Position numbers and translations under genes: made by a program
NCBI RefSeq assembly: GCF_041261445.1
Contig: NZ_JBGCCU010000003.1
Location: 434,001 to 498,000, forward strand
Source of the DNA: Catenulispora sp. EB89
Lineage (GTDB): Bacteria; Actinomycetota; Actinomycetes; Streptomycetales; Catenulisporaceae
DNA: 64,000 bases
Direction of reading: 5' to 3'
The notes under the pieces: generated by a model
The model's input: the letters and a program-made list of their open reading frames with translations, nothing else
Told to the model about the DNA's origin: nothing
The model's database searches: none
Part shown: positions 16,612-25,798 of the stretch, one piece after another
How the letters are laid out: every line of letters begins with the position of its first letter
Numbering within the stretch: position 1 is the first letter of the stretch

Positions 16612-17669
16612 GCGACGACCTGACGACGGCCCTGCGCACGATGGCGGAGTCGGACCAACCGCCCGCGATGGACCTGGAACACGTCCTGCACCAGGGGCGG
16701 CACAGCCTGATCCGGCGCCGGATGGCGGCGATCAGCGGCGGCACCGCGGCGGTGGCGGCGACCGCGCTGGCGGTCGGGGTGCTGGCGCCGGCCGGGAGCG
16801 CCGGGCACCAGGGCGGCGTGGCCGAGCCCGCGAGCTCCTCGACGACCGCTCCGGCCGCCGTGACCACTCTTCCGCCCGACCTGGACGTCCACGGCGCGGT
16901 CACCGTCGGCTGGAAGTTCGGCTACCTCCCGAGCGGGATGAGCGCCTACGGCGGCGGTGCGGGCGGCCTGGGGAAGAACGAGGGCACGGTGTCGGCGTAC
17001 GACGGCGCCGGGTTCGCGCTGAGCCTCCAATCGGAACGTGAGGACACTGTCGCGCCCGGCAACAAGAGCGGCGTGCCCACCGAGAAGATCCCCGCCACTG
17101 TTCCCGGAGCGCGCGAGGCCTACTGGGCCGGCTACGGAAACGGGCAGCTCGTCGACAGCGCCGGCCCCGCCAAGCCTTTCGCCAGCCTGTCCTGGCAGCT
17201 GCCGAGCGGCGAGTGGATGACGCTGGTCGCCATGAACGTCCCGGCCCGCGCCGACTGGAAGGAGCAGACGCTCAAGGCCGCCGCGCACATCATCAGGCAG
17301 GACCACTCGCAGCCCCTGCCGTTCCGGCTCACGGACCTGCCCGCGGGGCTCACCATCACCGGCGGCGGCGTGGATCGCATCGGCGGGAACACCAACGGCG
17401 ACCTCCTGATCCAGGCCGGGCCGAACCCGAGCACCGCCCCGGTGGTGATGGTCGAGGCGTTCAAGATCGGGTCCATGAAGATCGGGGACGCGGTGCCGCC
17501 GCAGAACAAGAACACCTGCGCCGACTCCAACGGGCTGACGGTGTGCGTCAGCTCCCCCGACCCCGAGCCCGCACCGCTGAAGGCGGCGGGCGGCGCACAG
17601 GCTCTGCTGAACCGGATCATCTCCCTCGGCAACGACCCGGCGAACTGGACGACCAGCGTCCTGCCGTAG
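16608..17669 (+). CDS. membrane-anchored partner of ECF sigma factor, possible anti-sigma
   Basis: The 353-residue product starts within the sigma gene's stop (ATGA overlap). About 40 cytoplasmic residues (DDLTTALRTMAESDQPPAMDLEHVLHQGRHSLIRRR) precede one membrane helix (about 44-64) and a Ser/Thr-rich linker. The extracytoplasmic region of about 265 residues has no recognised domain. The layout is that of SigE-family companion proteins; anti-sigma activity is inferred from context, and no zinc-binding HxxxCxxC motif is present. Confidence 0.82.
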   Translation: MSDDLTTALRTMAESDQPPAMDLEHVLHQGRHSLIRRRMAAISGGTAAVAATALAVGVLAPAGSAGHQGGVAEPASSSTTAPAAVTTLPPDLDVHGAVTVGWKFGYLPSGMSAYGGGAGGLGKNEGTVSAYDGAGFALSLQSEREDTVAPGNKSGVPTEKIPATVPGAREAYWAGYGNGQLVDSAGPAKPFASLSWQLPSGEWMTLVAMNVPARADWKEQTLKAAAHIIRQDHSQPLPFRLTDLPAGLTITGGGVDRIGGNTNGDLLIQAGPNPSTAPVVMVEAFKIGSMKIGDAVPPQNKNTCADSNGLTVCVSSPDPEPAPLKAAGGAQALLNRIISLGNDPANWTTSVLP

Positions 17670-17686
17670 GTCCGCACCGCGGAAAA

Positions 17687-17719
17687 GGCACCGTCGACGC
17701 GTGTGGCGTCGGCGGTGCC
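17687..17719. terminator. hairpin terminator
   Basis: A 14-bp stem (GGCACCGTCGACGC with GCGTCGGCGGTGCC, one T-G pair) closes on GTGTG, 17 nt after the sigma-partner stop. It lies between this gene and convergent proB. Confidence 0.78.
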
Positions 17720-17830
17720 TCGGTGTTTCGGCGTCTCCGTGTTTCGGCGTCTCCGTGTTTCAGCGTCTCAGCGTTTCAGTGCCCCGATATCTCAGCGTCT
17801 CGATGTCGCGATATCTCAGCGCCTCAGCGC
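17719..17830. repeat. 16-bp degenerate tandem repeat between convergent genes
   Basis: About seven units of CGTGTTTCGGCGTCTC type (16-bp period) run from the terminator to the proB stop codon at 17824. The first three are nearly identical; later copies decay to AGCGTTTCAGTGCCCC and GATATCTCAGCGTCTC. The last copy carries the proB stop. Confidence 0.82.
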
Positions 17831-18951
17831 AGGACGACCAAGTCGTCCCGGTGCACCAGCTCCCGCTCGTACTGCGGCCCCAGCGCCGCCGCGAGCTCCC
17901 GCGTCGAGCGCCCCAGCAGTTCCGGCAGCTCGCTCGCGTCGTAGTTCACCAGCCCGCGCGCGACCGCGACCCCGGCGTCGTCCACCAGGTCCACCGGGTC
18001 CCCGGCGTTGAAGGACCCTTCGACGCCGGTCACGCCGGCCGGCAGCAGCGACAGCCGCCGCTCGACGATCGCCTTCACCGCGCCGGGATCCAGCCGCAGC
18101 GAGCCGCGCGTGTCGGCGGCGTGCGCCAGCCACAGCAGGCGGGTCGGCGTGCGCGAACCGGTCCGGTGGAACAGCGTGCCGACCACCTCGCCGCGCAGCG
18201 CGCGGGCCGCGTGCGCGGCCGAGGTCAGCACCACCGGGATGCCGGCCTCGGTGGCGATCCGCGCGGCCTCGACCTTCGTGGCCATGCCGCCGGTGCCGAC
18301 CCCGGCCCGGCCCGCTCCCCCGATGGAGATGCCGGCCAGGTCCGCCGGACCCCGGACGTCGGCGACCTGCGATGTGCCGGGCTTGGCCGGGTCGCCGTCG
18401 TAGAGCGCGTCGACGTCCGAGAGCAGGACCAGCAGGTCGGCGTGCACCAGGTGGGCCACCAGGGCGGCCAGCCGGTCGTTGTCGCCGAAGCGGATCTCGT
18501 GGGTGGCGACCGTGTCGTTCTCGTTCACGATCGGCAGGACGTTCATGTCCAGCAGCCGCGCCATCGTCTGGTGCGCGTTGCGGTAGTGCGAGCGCCGCGT
18601 CGTGTCGTCGACCGTGAGCAGCACCTGGCCGACGGTGCGGCCGTAGCGCGCGAAGGAGGCCGTGTACCGGCCGACCAGCAGGCCCTGGCCGACCGAGGCG
18701 GCGGCCTGCTGGGTGGGCAGGTCCTTGGGGCGCTTGCGCAGGCCCAGCGGCGCCAGGCCGGCGGCGATGGCGCCGGAGGACACCAGCACCAGCTGCGTGC
18801 CCGGCACCTCCAGGCGCGAGGCGATGGCGTCGACCAGCGCGTCGACCCGCTCGCCGGACAGACCGCCGACGGCGGTGGTCAGCGACGAGGAGCCGACCTT
18901 CACCACGATCCGCCGGGCGGCGGACACTTCTTCACGCAGCTGGCCGGACAC
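17824..18951 (-). CDS. proB: glutamate 5-kinase
   Basis: The 375-residue product has an amino-acid-kinase domain (residues 1-260; RIVVKVGSSSLT at 14-25, VLVSSGAIAAG, NENDTVATHEIRFGDNDRLAALVA) and a C-terminal PUA domain (about 275-355). It phosphorylates glutamate in proline synthesis and is normally feedback-inhibited by proline. It lies 89 nt downstream of obg in the conserved order rplU-rpmA-obg-proB. Confidence 0.97.
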   Translation of the reverse strand: MSGQLREEVSAARRIVVKVGSSSLTTAVGGLSGERVDALVDAIASRLEVPGTQLVLVSSGAIAAGLAPLGLRKRPKDLPTQQAAASVGQGLLVGRYTASFARYGRTVGQVLLTVDDTTRRSHYRNAHQTMARLLDMNVLPIVNENDTVATHEIRFGDNDRLAALVAHLVHADLLVLLSDVDALYDGDPAKPGTSQVADVRGPADLAGISIGGAGRAGVGTGGMATKVEAARIATEAGIPVVLTSAAHAARALRGEVVGTLFHRTGSRTPTRLLWLAHAADTRGSLRLDPGAVKAIVERRLSLLPAGVTGVEGSFNAGDPVDLVDDAGVAVARGLVNYDASELPELLGRSTRELAAALGPQYERELVHRDDLVVLR

Positions 18952-19040
18952 GGTTGCTCAGAACCCTTACTCTCGGCTTCTCGCGGGCTTCTCCGGGGCT
19001 TCCAGTCGACTTCCGGCCGGCGGATCGCGCCGGTGGCGGG

Positions 19041-20543
19041 TTACTCGTCGTCCTCGGGGGCGAACACATCGATTGTCCCATTCGCACGGCGCCGGTGCGC
19101 CTTGCGATACTCGGCGTCTCGCGATGTGGGCCGGTCCTCGTGCAGGTGCAGGCGGGGGTCCTCGCCACGGCGGCCGCCGGTGGCGGTGACGCCGAGCGCG
19201 CCGGTGGGGATCGAGGGCTGCCAGTCGAAGACCACGGCGCGCGGGCCGTCGCCGATGACCACCGTGTCGCCCTCGTTCGCGCCCATCTTGACCAGCTCGA
19301 CCTCGACCCCGAGCTTGTTGAGCCGGTCGGCCAGGTAGCCCACCGCCTCCTCGTTGTTGAAGTCGGTCTGGCGCACCCAGCGCTCGGGCTTGGTGCCGCG
19401 CACGAAGTAGGCGTCCTCGGCCTCGTCGTAGGAGATGGTGAAGCCGACCTCGTCGACCGCCTTGGGGCGGATGACGATGCGCTCGGGCTCCGGCTCGACG
19501 CGGGACTCGCGGGCGGTGTCCACGATCTTCGCCAGCGCGAAGGACAGCTCGCGCAGTCCCGCGCGGGAGACCGCGGAGACCTCGAACACGTCCAGACCCC
19601 GGGCCTGGAGCTCCGGCCGCACGATGTCGGCCAGGTCCTTGCCCTCGGGGATGTCGGTCTTGTTCAGCACGATCAGACGCGGGCGCTCGGAGAGCCGGCC
19701 GTAGATGCCCCACTCGCTCTCGTCGCGGGAGTCCTCGTAGGCGCGCAGTTCGGCCTCGATGACGTCCAGGTCGGAGATCGGGTCGCGGTCGGTCTCCAGC
19801 GTGGCGCAGTCCAGGACGTGCACCAGCACCGCGCAGCGCTCGATGTGCCGCAGGAACTCGTGGCCCAGGCCCTTGCCGTCGGAGGCGCCGGGGATCAGGC
19901 CGGGCACGTCGGCGATGGTGTAGACGGACTCCCCGGCGCTGACCACGCCCAGGTTCGGGACCAGGGTGGTGAACGGATAGTCGGCGATCTTCGGCTTGGC
20001 CGCGGACATCGCGGCGATCAGCGAGGACTTGCCGGCGCTGGGGTAGCCGACCAGCGCGACGTCGGCGACCGACTTCAGCTCCAGCGCGAACTCCCCCTCC
20101 TCGCCGGGCTCGCCGAGCAGCGCGAAGCCGGGGGCCTTGCGCTTGGAGGTGGCCAGCGCCGCGTTGCCCAGGCCGCCGACGCCGCCGTGCGCCACCACGA
20201 ACCGGGTGCCGCTGCCGACCAGGTCCGCGACCACCTCGCCGAAGCCGTCCTTGACCACGGTGCCGGAGGGCACCGGCAGCACCAGGTCGGCGCCGTTGGA
20301 GCCGGTCTGGAAGTCGCCGCCGCCGGGCTTGCCGTTGCCGGCCTTGCGGTGCGGGGAGAAGTGGTAGTCCAGCAGCGAGTTGGTGTTCGGGTCCACCACC
20401 AGCACGATGTCCCCGCCGCGGCCGCCGTTGGCGCCGTCGGGGCCGCCCAGCGGCTTGAACTTCTCGCGCTTGACCGAGGCGCAGCCGTGGCCGCCGTTCC
20501 CGGCCGTGACATGCAGCTTCACGCGGTCGACGAAAGTCGCCAT
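19041..20543 (-). CDS. obg: Obg/CgtA family GTPase
   Basis: The 500-residue product has the Gly-rich Obg fold (1-158), a GTPase domain with P-loop GYPSAGKSS (166-174), DVPG (212-215) and NKTD, an OCT domain (about 350-425) and a C-terminal extension ending PEDDE. It acts in 50S assembly and stringent and developmental control. It is separated from rpmA by a large palindromic terminator-like element, and CAAGGAGG precedes the ATG. Confidence 0.97.
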   Translation of the reverse strand: MATFVDRVKLHVTAGNGGHGCASVKREKFKPLGGPDGANGGRGGDIVLVVDPNTNSLLDYHFSPHRKAGNGKPGGGDFQTGSNGADLVLPVPSGTVVKDGFGEVVADLVGSGTRFVVAHGGVGGLGNAALATSKRKAPGFALLGEPGEEGEFALELKSVADVALVGYPSAGKSSLIAAMSAAKPKIADYPFTTLVPNLGVVSAGESVYTIADVPGLIPGASDGKGLGHEFLRHIERCAVLVHVLDCATLETDRDPISDLDVIEAELRAYEDSRDESEWGIYGRLSERPRLIVLNKTDIPEGKDLADIVRPELQARGLDVFEVSAVSRAGLRELSFALAKIVDTARESRVEPEPERIVIRPKAVDEVGFTISYDEAEDAYFVRGTKPERWVRQTDFNNEEAVGYLADRLNKLGVEVELVKMGANEGDTVVIGDGPRAVVFDWQPSIPTGALGVTATGGRRGEDPRLHLHEDRPTSRDAEYRKAHRRRANGTIDVFAPEDDE

Positions 20544-20585
20544 GGTCAGCGCCTCCTTGCTTTCCGTATAGGTACTACAACACGA

Positions 20586-20619
20586 AGGAGCGGGCCGGGG
20601 AATTCCCCGGCCCGCTCCT
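20586..20619. terminator. 34-bp perfect palindrome between rpmA and obg
   Basis: The sequence is self-complementary over 34 bp around GGGGAATTCCCC, giving a 17-bp stem arm with essentially no loop. It lies 26 nt after the rpmA stop and 43 nt before the obg start, so it can terminate or attenuate the ribosomal-protein transcript ahead of obg. Confidence 0.8.
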
Positions 20620-20644
20620 CGAAGCGGTCAGTCGCCGGTGGCGG

Positions 20645-20902
20645 TTACTCGGCCACCGGGACGATCGAGATGACGCGCCGACCGCGCAGCGTGCCGAACT
20701 CCACCTTGCCCGCGGCCAGCGCGAACAGGGTGTCGTCCTTGCCGCGGCCCATGTTCAGGCCGGGGTGGAAGTGGGTGCCGCGCTGGCGGATGATGATCTC
20801 GCCGGCGTTGACGTTCTGACCGCCGAAGCGCTTCACGCCGAGGCGCTGGGCATTGGAGTCGCGGCCGTTCTTGGAGGACGATGCGCCCTTCTTGTGTGCC
20901 AT
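20645..20902 (-). CDS. rpmA: 50S ribosomal protein L27
   Basis: The 85-residue product begins [29 protein letters not shown] and continues with [17 protein letters not shown], diagnostic of L27. Its N-terminal tail reaches the peptidyl transferase centre. It follows rplU by 14 nt, the usual pair. Confidence 0.98.
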   Translation of the reverse strand: MAHKKGASSSKNGRDSNAQRLGVKRFGGQNVNAGEIIIRQRGTHFHPGLNMGRGKDDTLFALAAGKVEFGTLRGRRVISIVPVAE

Positions 20903-20916
20903 GTGTCAGCCCGCCC

Positions 20917-21237
20917 TTACTTCTTGCCGCCGTCGATGGCGGTGATCTTGATCTGGGTGTGCTTCTGGCGGTGGCCCTTGCGCACGCGGTAGCCGGTCTT
21001 GTTCTTGTACTTGAGGATGTGGATCTTCGGACCCTTGGTCTCCTCGACCACCTCGGCCTTGACCTTCACGCCCTCCAGGACCCACGGGTCGGAGGTGACG
21101 GCGTCGCCGTCGACGAGCAGGATCGCCGACAGTTCCAGTTCCTGGCCGGCCGGGGCGCCCGGGAGGCGGTCCACCTCGACGACGTCGCCGACAGCCACCT
21201 TGTGCTGCCGTCCGCCGCTCTTGACGATCGCGTACAC
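20917..21237 (-). CDS. rplU: 50S ribosomal protein L21
   Basis: The product ([25 protein letters not shown]...) has about 106 residues from GTG 21237, the family's usual length. The upstream in-frame codons are not L21-like, although GTG 21249 is an alternative. The C-terminus [21 protein letters not shown] is diagnostic. rplU leads the rplU-rpmA pair downstream of rne. Confidence 0.96.
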   Translation of the reverse strand: MYAIVKSGGRQHKVAVGDVVEVDRLPGAPAGQELELSAILLVDGDAVTSDPWVLEGVKVKAEVVEETKGPKIHILKYKNKTGYRVRKGHRQKHTQIKITAIDGGKK

Positions 21238-21624
21238 CGCGAAACTCACTCTCTTCTCGTCGACTGTGGGTCGATCAGGTCTGCTGTCCACTCTGCTTGA
21301 CCAACTCAGTTGCTGGTCACGAGCGTCCGACACTTCTTGCGAGGTATACGGACTGACGACCCATCGAGCCGATCATCATCCGGGCCGCCGCTGCTTGCGC
21401 AGGGGCCCTACGGATGCCGGGCACACGTATCGCATGCCGAAGCTCAAGGGTACGGAAGTCCACGCCTCAGGGTCAAACCGGGACCCGGTCCGGCACCGGC
21501 CGGTGCGGATCGGAGCCGACCCGGCGGTTGGTGCTGCTGGGCCGTGCGGTCCGGCCGGGCTTCGTGGGGCCCGGCCGGCCGCGCTGTCGTGCTGTGCTGT
21601 CGTGCTGTTCTGTCAGCCGTGCTG
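21238..21624. other. intergenic region between rne and rplU
   Basis: This 387-base stretch has no gene. It contains the rne terminator hairpin at 21551-21578, short CTGTCGTGCTGT-type repeats between that hairpin and the rne stop (21585-21635), and presumably the rplU promoter and leader. I cannot point to a convincing -35/-10 pair or a known r-protein leader structure. Confidence 0.5.
21551..21578 (-). terminator. hairpin terminator downstream of rne
   Basis: A 10-bp stem (CCGGCCGGGC with GCCCGGCCGG) closes on TTCGTGGG, about 50-75 nt after the rne stop codon on the minus strand. Confidence 0.65.
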
Positions 21625-24600
21625 TCAGCTGTGCGCCGCCGGCGGGCCGGCGGGACGCTTGGCCGCGCGCCGGACCCGCAGGCCGCGCCGCTTGGGCGCG
21701 TCCTCGGCCGACTCGGTGGCTTCTGCGCCCTCGGTGACTCCGGCGGCCGACGCGGCGGACACGGCCACCGCGACCGGCTCGGCGGCCTCGGCTTCCGTCT
21801 CCTCGCGGTCCGCCTCGGCCACGCTGACGTCGCCGCCGGCGTGCGGGACGTAGACGGTGTGCGCTTGGGCGTCCCCGGCGGCCAGCCGCTCGGTGACGTC
21901 GGCCTCCTCGGCGGCGACCACGTCGCCCGGAGTCACCACCGGGGCCACCACGTGCGCGTGGCTCGGGATGTGCTCCACGTCGCTGTGCTCGGACAGCTCG
22001 GCGGCCTCGTCCTGGGCCTCGTCGTCCTGATCGACGTCGTCGTGCGCGTCGTCGTGGTCGCCGTCGACCGCGGCGACCCGGGTCACCTTGGTCACGGTGA
22101 CGGGACCGGCGTCCGCGTGCTCGCCGTCGGCGAAGTCCTGGAACTCCTCCGGCACGCCGTCCACGTCGTACTGCGGGTCGAAGTGCTGCTGGCGGTCGGC
22201 GTGGCCGTGCGACTTGCGCCGCTTGCGCCGGCCGCGGCCGCCCTCGTGCTCGTCCTCGGCGCCGTTCTGGCCCTCGGAGCGGGCCTGCTCGCCCTGGCGG
22301 CCGCCGCGGCCCTGCGGGCCCCGGCCGTCGCGCTCGGCGTCCTCCGGCGAGTGGCCGTGGCCGACCGGCACCGGCTCCATGTGCACCAGCACCCCGCGGC
22401 CGTTGCACTTGTCGCAGGTCTCCGAGAAGGCCTCCAGCAGGCCCTGGCCCACCCGCTTGCGGGTCATCTGGATCAGGCCCAGCGAGGTGACCTCGGCCAC
22501 CTGGTGCTTGGTCCGGTCCCGGCCCAGGCACTCCAGCAGGCGGCGCATCACCAGGTCGCGGTTGGACTCCAGGACCATGTCGATGAAGTCGATGACGATG
22601 ATGCCGCCGAGGTCGCGCAGCCGCAGCTGGCGGACGATCTCCTCGGCCGCCTCGATGTTGTTGCGGGTGACCGTCTCCTCCAGGTTGCCCCCGGAGCCGG
22701 TGAACTTGCCGGTGTTGACGTCGATCACGACCATCGCCTCGGTGCGGTCGATGACCAGCGAGCCGCCGGAGGGCAGCCAGACCTTGCGGTCCAGCCCCTT
22801 GGCCAGCTGCTCGTCCACCCGGTGCACGGCGAAGACGTCCTGCTCGGAGGTCCAGCGCTCCAGCCGCGGCGCCAGGTCCGGGGCGACCCCGCCGACGTAC
22901 TCGCGGATGGTGTCCCAGGCCTGGTCGCCGGAGACGATCAGCTTGCTGAAGTCCTCGTTGAAGATGTCGCGCACCACGCGCACGGTCAGGTCCGGCTCGC
23001 CGTACAGCAGCGTCGGCGCCGAGCTGGCCGAGGAGGCCGCCTTGCGCTGGATCTCCTCCCACTGCGCGGACAGCCGCTCCACGTCGCGGCGCAGCTCGTC
23101 CTCGGTCGCGCCCTCGGCGGCGGTGCGGACGATGACCCCGGCGTTCTCCGGGACGACCGCCTTCAGGATCGCCTTGAGGCGGTTGCGCTCGTTCTCCGGC
23201 AGCTTGCGGCTGATCCCGGTCATGGTGCCCTCGGGCACGTAGACCAGGTAGCGGCCGGGCAGCGAGATCTGGCTGGTCAGCCGGGCGCCCTTGTGGCCGA
23301 TCGGGTCCTTGGTGACCTGGGTCAGGACCGCCTGGCCGCTCTTCAGGACGCTCTCGATGCGCTTGGCCTGGCCGGTGATGCCGGCCGCGTCGAAGTTGAC
23401 CTCGCCGGCGTACAGCACGGCGTTGCGGCCCTTGCCGATGTCGACGAACGCGGCCTCCATCGACGGCAGCACGTTCTGCACCTTGCCCAGGTACACGTTG
23501 CCGACGTAGGACGCGGACTGCGCGCGGTTGACGTAGTGCTCGACGAGGACACCGTCCTCCAGCACGCCGATCTGCGTCCGGTCGCCGCTCTGGCGCACGA
23601 CCATGACCCGCTCGACGCTCTCGCGCCGGGCGAGGAACTCGGCCTCGGTGATCAGCGGCGCGCGGCGGCGGCCGGTGTCCCGGCCCTCGCGGCGGCGCTG
23701 CTTCTTGGCCTCCAGGCGGGTCGAACCGCGCACGCCCTGCACGTCGTCGTCGGCGACCAGGCCGCCGCCCTTGCGGTCCCGGCTGCGGACGCGGGACTCG
23801 CGGACCTTGACGACAGTGTTCGGCGGGTCGTCCGGGCTGGACTCGACGGACTCGCCACCGGCGCGGCGGCGACGCCGGCGACGGCGGCGGCTGGAGGAGC
23901 CGGTGCCCTCGTCGTCGTCCTCGTCGCCCTCGTCCTCGGCCTCCGCCTCGGCGGACTCGGCGGTGGCGGGCTCCGCCTGCTCGGCGCGATTGCGGTTGCG
24001 GTTGCGCGTCCGAGTGCGGCGCGTCGGGGCCGGCTCCTCCTCGGCTTCGGCCTCGGGCTCTTCCTCGGCCTCGGCGTCGGTCGACTCGGCCTTCGCAGCC
24101 TTGGCGGCAGCCTGCTGCGCGGCGACGGTGGCCAGGTCGGGGGCCTGGAACAGGACGCCGGCGGCCGGGGCCGCCGCGCGGGCGGCGATGATGGCGCGGG
24201 CGCGTTCGGCCGGGGAGAGGCTGTCGAGGTCGACGGGCTCGGCGGCCGCGGCGGTCGCCGCCGCGGCGGCTGCCGCTGCGTCCTGGGCGGCGGCGGGCTG
24301 GGGCTGCTGGCCCCGGTCCTTGTCCTGGCGGTCCTGGCGGTCCTGCCGGGACTGGCGGCCCTGGCGCGTGCGGCCGTCCTGACGGTCCTGGCGGGTGCGG
24401 CCGTCCTGGCGGTCCTGCTTGGCCGGCCGGTCCTGCTCGGCCGGCTGCTCGTCCGGCTCGTCCTGCTGCGCCTCGGCAGCTTCCTGCGCACGCGGCGGGC
24501 CCGCCGGGGCGGACGCGGCGCGGCGGCGGGTGCGCTTGGGCTTGGCGTCGGAGTCCTGCTCGGGCTCGGACTGCGCGGCGGTGTCGGACTTGGTGTCGGA

Positions 24601-25554
24601 CTTGGTGGCGGCGTTGGCAGCACTGGCAGCCTTGGCGGCCGGCGCGCTGTCGGCCTTCGCGGGCTGCTCGGCCGGGGTTTCCTGGGCCGGGGCGGTCTTC
24701 TTGGCCGCCTTGGCGCCCGTGGCCGGGAGCTGCGGGGCCGCGAAGGGGTTCGCGAAGGGCGAGGTGAGGCCGGGGCGGGAGGCGGTTTCGGCGGCGGTTT
24801 GGTCGCCGGCGCCGGCGCCTACGGCCTCGGGCTCGGTGTTCTTGGGCCCGGCGTTCTGCGGGGCCGCGGTCGTGCCCTGCGCGGCGGCGGACGCCTCGGC
24901 GCTCGCCTGCTCGGCGGCCGTTCCGGCGGAGGTCGCACGGCGGCGGGTGCGGGTGCGGGGCGCGGTGGTCGCGGTGGTCCCGGCGGTCGCGGTGTCGGCC
25001 TGCTCGGCGGGCGCGACCGGGCCGCTCGCGGCCTCACTCGCTTCGCCGGTCTCGGCCGTGGTCGTCTGCTCCCCGGCGGTACCGGCCGACGTGGCACGCC
25101 GCCGGGTACGCGTCGGCGCGCTCTTCGCGGTCGCGCCGGACGCTTCCGCAGCAGGCTCAGCGCCCGCATCGGCGCCGGCGTCCTGCGGCTGGCTCGCCTC
25201 AGTCGGCTCGGCCTCGGCGGCCTTCTTGCGCGCACGGGTACGCGTCGTCTTCTTGGCAGCGGGTGCGTCTCCGGCCTCGGCCGCCTCGGCGGCCGGCTCC
25301 GGGGCGGGGACCTTCTTGGCCGCCGTCTTGCGAGCCCGCTTGGGCTTGCTTTCCGGCTCGGCGTCGTCCGAGGCCGCGGCCTCGGACCCCTCCGCCGGGG
25401 GTACCGGCGGGCCGGCCGGGCGGCTGGCCGCCCTCCGGCGCTGGCGCTGGGGCGCCTCGCCTTCGTTCGTGGCGGCCGTGGCGGCCGCGTCCTGCGCGTC
25501 TGACGTCTGGTCCGGCTGTTCGCCGGGGACGCCGGTGGGCTCGTTGTCGAGCAT
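21625..25554 (-). CDS. rne: Rne/Rng family ribonuclease (RNase E/G)
   Basis: The 1309-residue product is a large actinobacterial RNase E. Residues 1 to about 560 are low-complexity: Ala/Glu/Lys-rich with repeated TRTRRRATSAGT blocks. The S1 domain (GNVYLGKVQNVLPSMEAAFVDIG) lies near 675-715, DNase-like catalytic segments IDVNTGKFTG near 940 and IVIDFIDM near 987 supply the Mg2+-binding aspartates, and CDKCNGRG near 1046 is the Zn-link. The C-terminal ~240 residues are again charged, His/Asp-rich and disordered. ATG 25554 with GGGAG upstream is preferred over 25605. It processes rRNA and mRNA; the tails likely scaffold a degradosome. Confidence 0.95.
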   Translation of the reverse strand: MLDNEPTGVPGEQPDQTSDAQDAAATAATNEGEAPQRQRRRAASRPAGPPVPPAEGSEAAASDDAEPESKPKRARKTAAKKVPAPEPAAEAAEAGDAPAAKKTTRTRARKKAAEAEPTEASQPQDAGADAGAEPAAEASGATAKSAPTRTRRRATSAGTAGEQTTTAETGEASEAASGPVAPAEQADTATAGTTATTAPRTRTRRRATSAGTAAEQASAEASAAAQGTTAAPQNAGPKNTEPEAVGAGAGDQTAAETASRPGLTSPFANPFAAPQLPATGAKAAKKTAPAQETPAEQPAKADSAPAAKAASAANAATKSDTKSDTAAQSEPEQDSDAKPKRTRRRAASAPAGPPRAQEAAEAQQDEPDEQPAEQDRPAKQDRQDGRTRQDRQDGRTRQGRQSRQDRQDRQDKDRGQQPQPAAAQDAAAAAAAATAAAAEPVDLDSLSPAERARAIIAARAAAPAAGVLFQAPDLATVAAQQAAAKAAKAESTDAEAEEEPEAEAEEEPAPTRRTRTRNRNRNRAEQAEPATAESAEAEAEDEGDEDDDEGTGSSSRRRRRRRRRAGGESVESSPDDPPNTVVKVRESRVRSRDRKGGGLVADDDVQGVRGSTRLEAKKQRRREGRDTGRRRAPLITEAEFLARRESVERVMVVRQSGDRTQIGVLEDGVLVEHYVNRAQSASYVGNVYLGKVQNVLPSMEAAFVDIGKGRNAVLYAGEVNFDAAGITGQAKRIESVLKSGQAVLTQVTKDPIGHKGARLTSQISLPGRYLVYVPEGTMTGISRKLPENERNRLKAILKAVVPENAGVIVRTAAEGATEDELRRDVERLSAQWEEIQRKAASSASSAPTLLYGEPDLTVRVVRDIFNEDFSKLIVSGDQAWDTIREYVGGVAPDLAPRLERWTSEQDVFAVHRVDEQLAKGLDRKVWLPSGGSLVIDRTEAMVVIDVNTGKFTGSGGNLEETVTRNNIEAAEEIVRQLRLRDLGGIIVIDFIDMVLESNRDLVMRRLLECLGRDRTKHQVAEVTSLGLIQMTRKRVGQGLLEAFSETCDKCNGRGVLVHMEPVPVGHGHSPEDAERDGRGPQGRGGRQGEQARSEGQNGAEDEHEGGRGRRKRRKSHGHADRQQHFDPQYDVDGVPEEFQDFADGEHADAGPVTVTKVTRVAAVDGDHDDAHDDVDQDDEAQDEAAELSEHSDVEHIPSHAHVVAPVVTPGDVVAAEEADVTERLAAGDAQAHTVYVPHAGGDVSVAEADREETEAEAAEPVAVAVSAASAAGVTEGAEATESAEDAPKRRGLRVRRAAKRPAGPPAAHS

Positions 25555-25600
25555 CCGGGCGGTTCTCCCGTCATGCCCCCGGGCGCACGCGAAGCGGTGC

Positions 25601-25635
25601 CCCACATCGTTCCCCGCTGATCAGCGGGCGATGGG
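25601..25635 (-). promoter_or_regulatory. stem-loop in rne 5' leader
   Basis: A perfect 16-bp palindrome, CCCGCTGATCAGCGGG (25613-25628), is flanked by a second pairing, CATCG (25605-25609) with CGATG (25629-25633). It lies about 47-80 nt upstream of the rne start, inside the probable 5' UTR. E. coli RNase E autoregulates through a 5' UTR stem-loop; a parallel is inference. Confidence 0.5.
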
Positions 25636-25720
25636 CACTCCCCGGCGAATCCCTGACAGATCCGGGTGCTCTGCGGCGCCACACAGGTGGCTGTTGTGGT
25701 CTTCGCCTCGTCCAGTCGGT

Positions 25721-25747
25721 GCGGCCGGCGTTATCCGGGCCGGCCGC
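25721..25747 (-). terminator. hairpin after TIGR03936 gene
   Basis: A 9-bp stem (GCGGCCGGC with GCCGGCCGC) closes on GTTATCCGG, about 52-78 nt after the stop at 25799. It may end the TIGR03936 transcript or sit in the rne leader. Confidence 0.55.
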
Positions 25748-25798
25748 CGACCTGACGAGAAGTCTGGTTGGGTCGAACTCTGGACGTCACCGGCCTTC

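Noticed and set aside
21238-21420. Possible ribosomal protein L21 leader RNA
   Set aside because: Only weak local pairing was found and nothing matches a leader I can describe with confidence.
21310-25503. Open frame of 1397 codons on the plus strand opposite rne
   Set aside because: It is the mirror of a GC-rich Ala/Arg-rich coding region and reads as Gly/Leu/Val-rich low complexity with no domain; rne on the minus strand has clear catalytic motifs.
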